In this document: positions 5,689 through 8,962 of the stretch, one piece after another | Numbering within the stretch: position 1 is the first letter of the stretch | Layout of the letters: each line of letters opens with the position of its first letter | Origin: DATLMR01 sp035537555 | Lineage (GTDB): Bacteria; Acidobacteriota; Blastocatellia; UBA7656 | DNA: 8,962 bases | Reading direction: 5' to 3' | Assembly (NCBI GenBank): GCA_035537555.1 | Contig: DATLMR010000375.1 | Coordinates: 1 to 8,962, forward strand | Made by a program: the position numbers and the translations under genes | The notes under the pieces: generated by a model | What the model was told of the DNA's origin: nothing | The model's input: the letters and a program-made list of their open reading frames with translations, nothing else | The model's database searches: none

Positions 5689-7494
5689 TCACGCCGTAAT
5701 AGCATCCAATCTCTTCTTGATCATGAATTTTTCCTGGTACAGACGCGAATGCTTCTCCGTGTCCTGTTCGCGGGCGGCCTGTCCCATCTCCAAATTCAAC
5801 TCGTCGATCTTCTTCTCGAGCTGCCTCCTCCTCAGAGAGGAGAGCGCCTGGGTCGCCTTCTTGAACAGGGTGTCGAAATCAGTATCACCCGCCCACCCGA
5901 GGTCGCTCATCAGGAGGGCGGGCAGCAGCTCGAGGTCGCTCTCGCTTTCGAGCTTTTCGCTCAGCGAAGAAAAGTCGGCTTCGATCCCCGCATTGTGGAC
6001 CTCGACTATCGCCGCGAATATGGAGCCGGTCGCCAGGTTCTCGAACTCTTCCCGGCTCAGGTTCGGGACGATCATGCGACGGACCTCCGAGTTGCTCAGT
6101 ATGAGCTCCAATAGCTGGCGCTCCGCCTGAGTGATCTCCTGCGAAGTGTTCAATCGCTTCTGGTCGAGGGCGGCCTTTCCGCTCGTCGCGGTCCGCTTCA
6201 ACTCCTCGCGGATGGTCCGGCTGTCCACCTTGAACCGGTCCGCGATCTGCGCCGCATATTCCAGGCGCTCGAACCTGTCGCGCATGCGCGCGAGGTGAGG
6301 AAGAATCGAGTTTATCGCCTCCACCTTGCCCGCCGGTCTCGACAGGTCATGGCCCGCGCTCGCGATGTCTATGATGTACTCGATGTAAGGCTGTGTTGTC
6401 TTGAGCAGCGCAAGGAACTTCTGCGCGCCGTACGCCCGGACGAACTCATCCGGGTCGTCGTCGGTCGGCATGCGGAGTATATTCACCTTGAAGCCTTCCG
6501 TCAGCAACATCTCGATCGATCGCATGGTCGCGGATTGGCCGGCTGAATCGGGATCGAAGTTGACCACGATCTTGGGCTTCTCCATGTAGCGGCGCAGCAG
6601 CCTGGCCTGGTTGTCGGTCAGGGCCGTCCCGAGACTGGCCACGACATTGTGGATGCCTTCCTGAAATGGAATTATGCAATCCAGGTAGCCTTCGACCATG
6701 ATCGCGAAGCCCCTCTGGCGAATCTCATTCTTGGCGTGCCCGAGGCCGTAGAGATTTCGCCCCTTGGTGTAAACGGCCGTCTCCGGCGAGTTCAAATACT
6801 TGGGCTCTCCCTCTCCCATGACACGCCCGCCGAAGGCGATCACCCGTCCTTGCGAGTCCGTGATCGGAAACATGACGCGGCCCCTGAACCTGTCGTAGAG
6901 CCCGCCCTGCTCCTTGAGCACCGCGAGCCCGCTGCTGTCGAGATCGTCCGTGGTCGCGCCCTTCTGCTTCAAGTGGGTGATGAGAGCATCCCAGCTATCA
7001 GGGGCATAGCCGATCCTGAAAAGCGTCCGGGTCTCTTCCTTGATCCCGCGCGACGCGATGTATTCGCGTGCCGGCGCGCCTTCCGCCCCTTCCTTCAGGC
7101 GGTCCTCGAAAAATTGGGCCGCCCACTCGTTCAGCTTCAATATCGTTTCACGGTCGCGCGCGACCTTCTTGAAGTCTTCAGTCTCTTCGACGGCAGGAAT
7201 CGCGATGCCGGTCTTCTCGGCGACTATCCGTATGGCCTCCGTGAATGAGCACCCTTCTATCTGCATGATGAAGCCGAAAACATCGCCGCCGACGCTGCAC
7301 CCGAAACACTTGAAGAGTCCCTTCCCCTGGTGCACATTGAAAGACGGAGTCTTCTCCGAATGAAAAGGGCAGCAGGCAACGTGGTTCGCCCCTCTCTTTT
7401 TCAGAGTGACGTAGTCTGACACTATGCGAACAATGTCCGCCTGGTTCTTTACGTCGTCAGCAAAACCACGTGGAAATCGCATTGCCCTATCCAT
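5689..7494 (-). CDS. dnaG: DNA primase DnaG
   Basis: DnaG makes the short RNA primers for leading- and lagging-strand DNA synthesis at the fork, working with the DnaB helicase. This copy has 601 residues, normal for the family. The N-terminal CHC2 zinc-binding domain shows CPFH and CFGC (Cys42, His45, Cys63, Cys66). The RNA-polymerase domain carries RGRVMFPI (204-211), FGGR (221-224) and KYLNSPET (232-239). The TOPRIM fold has the catalytic VEGYLD (Glu268), the metal-binding FDPDSAG (Asp314, Asp316) and DDDPDEF (345-351). The helical tail (about 455-601) is the expected helicase-binding domain. ATG 7494 is used, but ATG 7482 (giving MRFPRGF at the N-terminus) is equally plausible because neither has a strong Shine-Dalgarno. 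It lies between mutS2 and rpoD on the same strand and has a promoter candidate at 7734-7762. Confidence 0.98.
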   Translation of the reverse strand: MDRAMRFPRGFADDVKNQADIVRIVSDYVTLKKRGANHVACCPFHSEKTPSFNVHQGKGLFKCFGCSVGGDVFGFIMQIEGCSFTEAIRIVAEKTGIAIPAVEETEDFKKVARDRETILKLNEWAAQFFEDRLKEGAEGAPAREYIASRGIKEETRTLFRIGYAPDSWDALITHLKQKGATTDDLDSSGLAVLKEQGGLYDRFRGRVMFPITDSQGRVIAFGGRVMGEGEPKYLNSPETAVYTKGRNLYGLGHAKNEIRQRGFAIMVEGYLDCIIPFQEGIHNVVASLGTALTDNQARLLRRYMEKPKIVVNFDPDSAGQSATMRSIEMLLTEGFKVNILRMPTDDDPDEFVRAYGAQKFLALLKTTQPYIEYIIDIASAGHDLSRPAGKVEAINSILPHLARMRDRFERLEYAAQIADRFKVDSRTIREELKRTATSGKAALDQKRLNTSQEITQAERQLLELILSNSEVRRMIVPNLSREEFENLATGSIFAAIVEVHNAGIEADFSSLSEKLESESDLELLPALLMSDLGWAGDTDFDTLFKKATQALSSLRRRQLEKKIDELNLEMGQAAREQDTEKHSRLYQEKFMIKKRLDAITA

Positions 7495-7680
7495 TCTTGA
7501 TCGGACTTTGAAGGAGCCTCCAGCGCTTGGGAGCTATGAATTTTTAACAGCAAACTGAAAAACGCGCAAGGTAGTTTTATGACCGGTATGGGGAACACGA
7601 CATTTGATCGGAGGCAATGAGTTCTCAAGGGCGCGTCGGCGAACGTTCGGGAGGGCCGGAGGCCTCGAATATTTCCTGGA

Positions 7681-7722
7681 TTACTTTCGGGGAACGATGC
7701 GAGGGGGCGGGAGGCGCGACAT
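7681..7722 (-). CDS. Possible 13-codon leader peptide (MSRLPPPRIVPRK), speculative
   Basis: The ORF starts with ATG (7722-7720) and ends with TAA (7683-7681), and lies in the predicted dnaG leader. The start falls only about 5 nt after the predicted transcription start, so it would be read leaderless; there is no Shine-Dalgarno. The three consecutive prolines are the kind of sequence that slows ribosomes unless EF-P is present, so a regulatory role can be imagined. An ORF this short arises easily by chance. Confidence 0.15.
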   Translation of the reverse strand: MSRLPPPRIVPRK

Positions 7723-7733
7723 CGAGCAGCCGA

Positions 7734-7762
7734 ATTATCGCGCCCGCCTGAAAAAATTGCAA
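7734..7762 (-). promoter_or_regulatory. Sigma70-type promoter for dnaG
   Basis: On the minus strand TTGCAA (7762-7757, 4/6 to the -35 consensus) is separated by exactly 17 bp from GATAAT (7739-7734, 5/6 to the -10 consensus). The spacer begins with six T residues. The predicted start is near 7727. It begins only 27 bp beyond the mutS2 stop, so dnaG need not depend on mutS2 transcription. Confidence 0.5.
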
Positions 7763-7774
7763 CCCGGACGGGCC
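7751..7774 (-). terminator. Weak terminator-like element after mutS2
   Basis: On the minus strand GGCCC-GTCC-GGGTT (7774-7761) gives a short stem of three G-C and two G-T pairs, followed by GCAA and six T. It lies 15 nt after the mutS2 stop. The stem is weak and shares bases with the -35 box of the dnaG promoter, so the T-run may belong to the promoter instead. Confidence 0.25.
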
Positions 7775-7789
7775 TCTTCCGAAACGGCC

Positions 7790-8962
7790 TTACTTCCTTA
7801 GGTGTACGATGGTCGCCCCGGCCCCTCCCTGGTTCGGAGCTGCGAGCTCGAACCTCTCGACGTGCGGGTGTCCCGTCAGCAGGTCGGATATTGCGCGGCG
7901 CAGCACTCCCTTACCCATCCCGTGAACTATTCGCACGCTCTCGGCCCCCGCCAGAAAGGCCTCATCGAGAAACTTGTCCACCCGGTCCGAGGCCTCATCG
8001 ACATGAGTGCCGATGATGTTCAGCTCGGCCCCGAAGTCCTCGTCCACGTTGACCGACGCGCTCACGCCGCGAGGCAATGCGGCCGCGCGCTTCGACGGCG
8101 AGGGCGAGGCCGCCTTGAGCAGCCGCAGCTCGTGGCGTTTGACTCGAAACCTCAACGATCCGATAAGGACGGTGTAGGTATCTCCGCTGATCGATTCGAC
8201 GACGCCGTCTCTCTCGATAGACATGACTCTCACCTGATCTCGCTCGTTTATCTCCGCGGCCTCTTCGACGAGCCCGGCGGGCTGCGCCTCCGGGGCGGGC
8301 TCGACGCCGCCGGCCGCACCGGCCGGCGCGGGCGCGCTTTGAACCTGTTTGCGCAAACGCACTCCGGCCTGCCGCCGCAGGTCCATGGCGCGGGCCTCCG
8401 CCTCTTTTCTGAGCCGCGCCGCCGCCACGCGGTCTTTCAGTCCCGCGATGAGTCGCTCGCTTTCTGAGCTGAACTCTCTGATCGTCTGCGCCAGGAGGCT
8501 TTCAAATTCCTCCCTGCGGCTCTTCTCTCTTTGCGAGAACTCGACGTCGAGCCGCGCGTATTTCTCCGCCGTCACCTGCCGCTCTTCTTCGAGCGCCGCG
8601 CGAAGGCTCTCCTGTTCATCCATCGCCGCCTTGAGCCGCCTGAGGTACTCTCCGGCTTGCAGGTGGGCCGGATCGAGCAGGAGCCGGGCCTCATCGATTA
8701 TGACCTCGGGTACATCCATTCGCCGCGCGATCTCGATGCCCGCAGAGGCCCCCGCGACTCCAACGAGCAATCGGTAGGTCGGCCTGAGAGTCTGCTCGTC
8801 GAACTCGACGGAGGCGTTCAAGACTCCCTCGGTCTGAGAAGCCCACATCTTCAATGGGTTGTAGTGAGTGGTGGCGATGATGGCCGCGCCCGCGCGTCTG
8901 AAATAATCGACGATCGCTACGCCGAGCGCGGCCCCTTCCTCCGGGTCCGTGCCCGTGCCGAC
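7790..8962 (-). CDS. mutS2: MutS2 family ATPase with Smr domain, C-terminal part (5' end outside window)
   Basis: The window holds the last 390 residues; the frame stays open to its right edge, and the TTG at 8854 lies within conserved sequence, so it is not a start. Visible order: the end of the MutS-type ATPase, with the loop after Walker B GTGTDPEEG (residues 2-10) and the H-loop ATTHY (30-34); a long coiled coil (about 95-205); an Ala/Pro-rich linker (about 207-235); a KOW-like beta segment (about 237-283, with RDQVRV, GVVESISGD and GSLRFRVKRHEL); and a complete Smr domain (about 311-390) with HGMGKG (347-352) and GGAGAT (379-384). MutS2 proteins have been linked to limiting recombination and, in Bacillus, to splitting collided ribosomes through the KOW and Smr parts. 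The usual Smr LDLRG motif reads LNIIG here (314-318). The missing half should carry the clamp helices and the Walker A loop. Confidence 0.96.
   Translation of the reverse strand, partial: VGTGTDPEEGAALGVAIVDYFRRAGAAIIATTHYNPLKMWASQTEGVLNASVEFDEQTLRPTYRLLVGVAGASAGIEIARRMDVPEVIIDEARLLLDPAHLQAGEYLRRLKAAMDEQESLRAALEEERQVTAEKYARLDVEFSQREKSRREEFESLLAQTIREFSSESERLIAGLKDRVAAARLRKEAEARAMDLRRQAGVRLRKQVQSAPAPAGAAGGVEPAPEAQPAGLVEEAAEINERDQVRVMSIERDGVVESISGDTYTVLIGSLRFRVKRHELRLLKAASPSPSKRAAALPRGVSASVNVDEDFGAELNIIGTHVDEASDRVDKFLDEAFLAGAESVRIVHGMGKGVLRRAISDLLTGHPHVERFELAAPNQGGAGATIVHLRK

Larger units (their letters stand above)
7495..7789 (-). other. mutS2-dnaG intergenic region; probable long dnaG leader
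   Basis: These 295 bases hold no convincing protein gene. From the mutS2 side they contain a weak hairpin plus T6 run (7751-7774), a good promoter match (7734-7762), a 13-codon proline-rich mini-ORF (7681-7722), palindromes GAGGCCTC (7659-7666) and CGAACGTTCG (7640-7649), and near dnaG a small bulged stem (AGCTCC with GGAGGCT, about 7515-7535). A second, weak start signal close to dnaG is TGTTAAAAA (TAAAAA at 7546-7541), an extended -10 look-alike without a clear -35. If the main promoter is used, the dnaG mRNA leader is about 230 nt. Confidence 0.5.

Noticed and set aside
7640..7649. CGAACGTTCG as a LexA (SOS) box near dnaG
   Set aside because: The Gram-positive type LexA site has CGAAC and GTTCG half-sites separated by four bases. 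Here the half-sites abut, so the spacing is wrong.
7604..7801. Plus-strand open frames in the mutS2-dnaG gap (65 codons from TTG 7604; 44 codons from ATG 7617 after GGAGG)
   Set aside because: The GGAGG lies only 2 nt from the ATG, too close for normal initiation. The peptides are low-complexity Gly/Arg/Ser, and the frames run against the flanking genes over a likely promoter region.

Overview
This window is an ordinary housekeeping stretch from a GC-rich bacterial chromosome. It has five confidently recognised genes or gene fragments, one YbbR-repeat regulator and one coiled-coil protein that I assign only tentatively. There are no mobile elements, CRISPR arrays, tRNAs or rRNAs. The organism is probably a diderm. 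The wording of the DnaG, MutS2 and GlmM motifs (a primase TOPRIM with FDPDSAG, a MutS2 Smr domain with LNIIG, a GlmM phosphate loop with RYSGTEN) reminds me of Acidobacteriota, perhaps Blastocatellia. That placement is recall-based inference, not a search result, and I hold it at about 50%.

The left half (1-3706, plus strand) is a cell-envelope and second-messenger operon. It holds the 3' part of cdaA (membrane diadenylate cyclase, making c-di-AMP), cdaR (a YbbR-repeat regulator anchored by one N-terminal membrane segment), glmM (phosphoglucosamine mutase, feeding peptidoglycan and other amino-sugar polymers) and a PspA/IM30-like coiled-coil protein. cdaA-cdaR-glmM is the classical arrangement known from Gram-positive bacteria, where CdaR and GlmM bind and modulate CdaA. 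The spacer between cdaR and glmM is 102 nt and can form two GC-rich hairpins. The other junctions are 6 nt (cdaA/cdaR) and 27 nt (glmM/pspA-like).

The right half (3787-8962, minus strand) is an information-processing cluster. Read in the direction of transcription, it holds mutS2 (C-terminal half only; its start lies beyond the window), dnaG (primase) and rpoD (primary sigma factor). The two halves converge at an 80-bp gap (3707-3786) with a GC-rich inverted repeat that may end transcription. The 295-bp mutS2-dnaG gap carries a good sigma70-like promoter (TTGCAA-17-GATAAT), which predicts a leader of about 230 nt on dnaG. The 186-bp dnaG-rpoD gap carries a terminator-like hairpin and then a TTGACA-17-TACGAA promoter overlapped by an inverted repeat. 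rpoD can therefore probably be transcribed separately from dnaG.

I did not find a clearly undescribed system. The points most worth a second look are the PspA-like gene on the c-di-AMP/GlmM operon, the dyad over the rpoD -35 box, the long dnaG leader with a proline-rich 13-codon mini-ORF, and the non-canonical Smr motif of MutS2.
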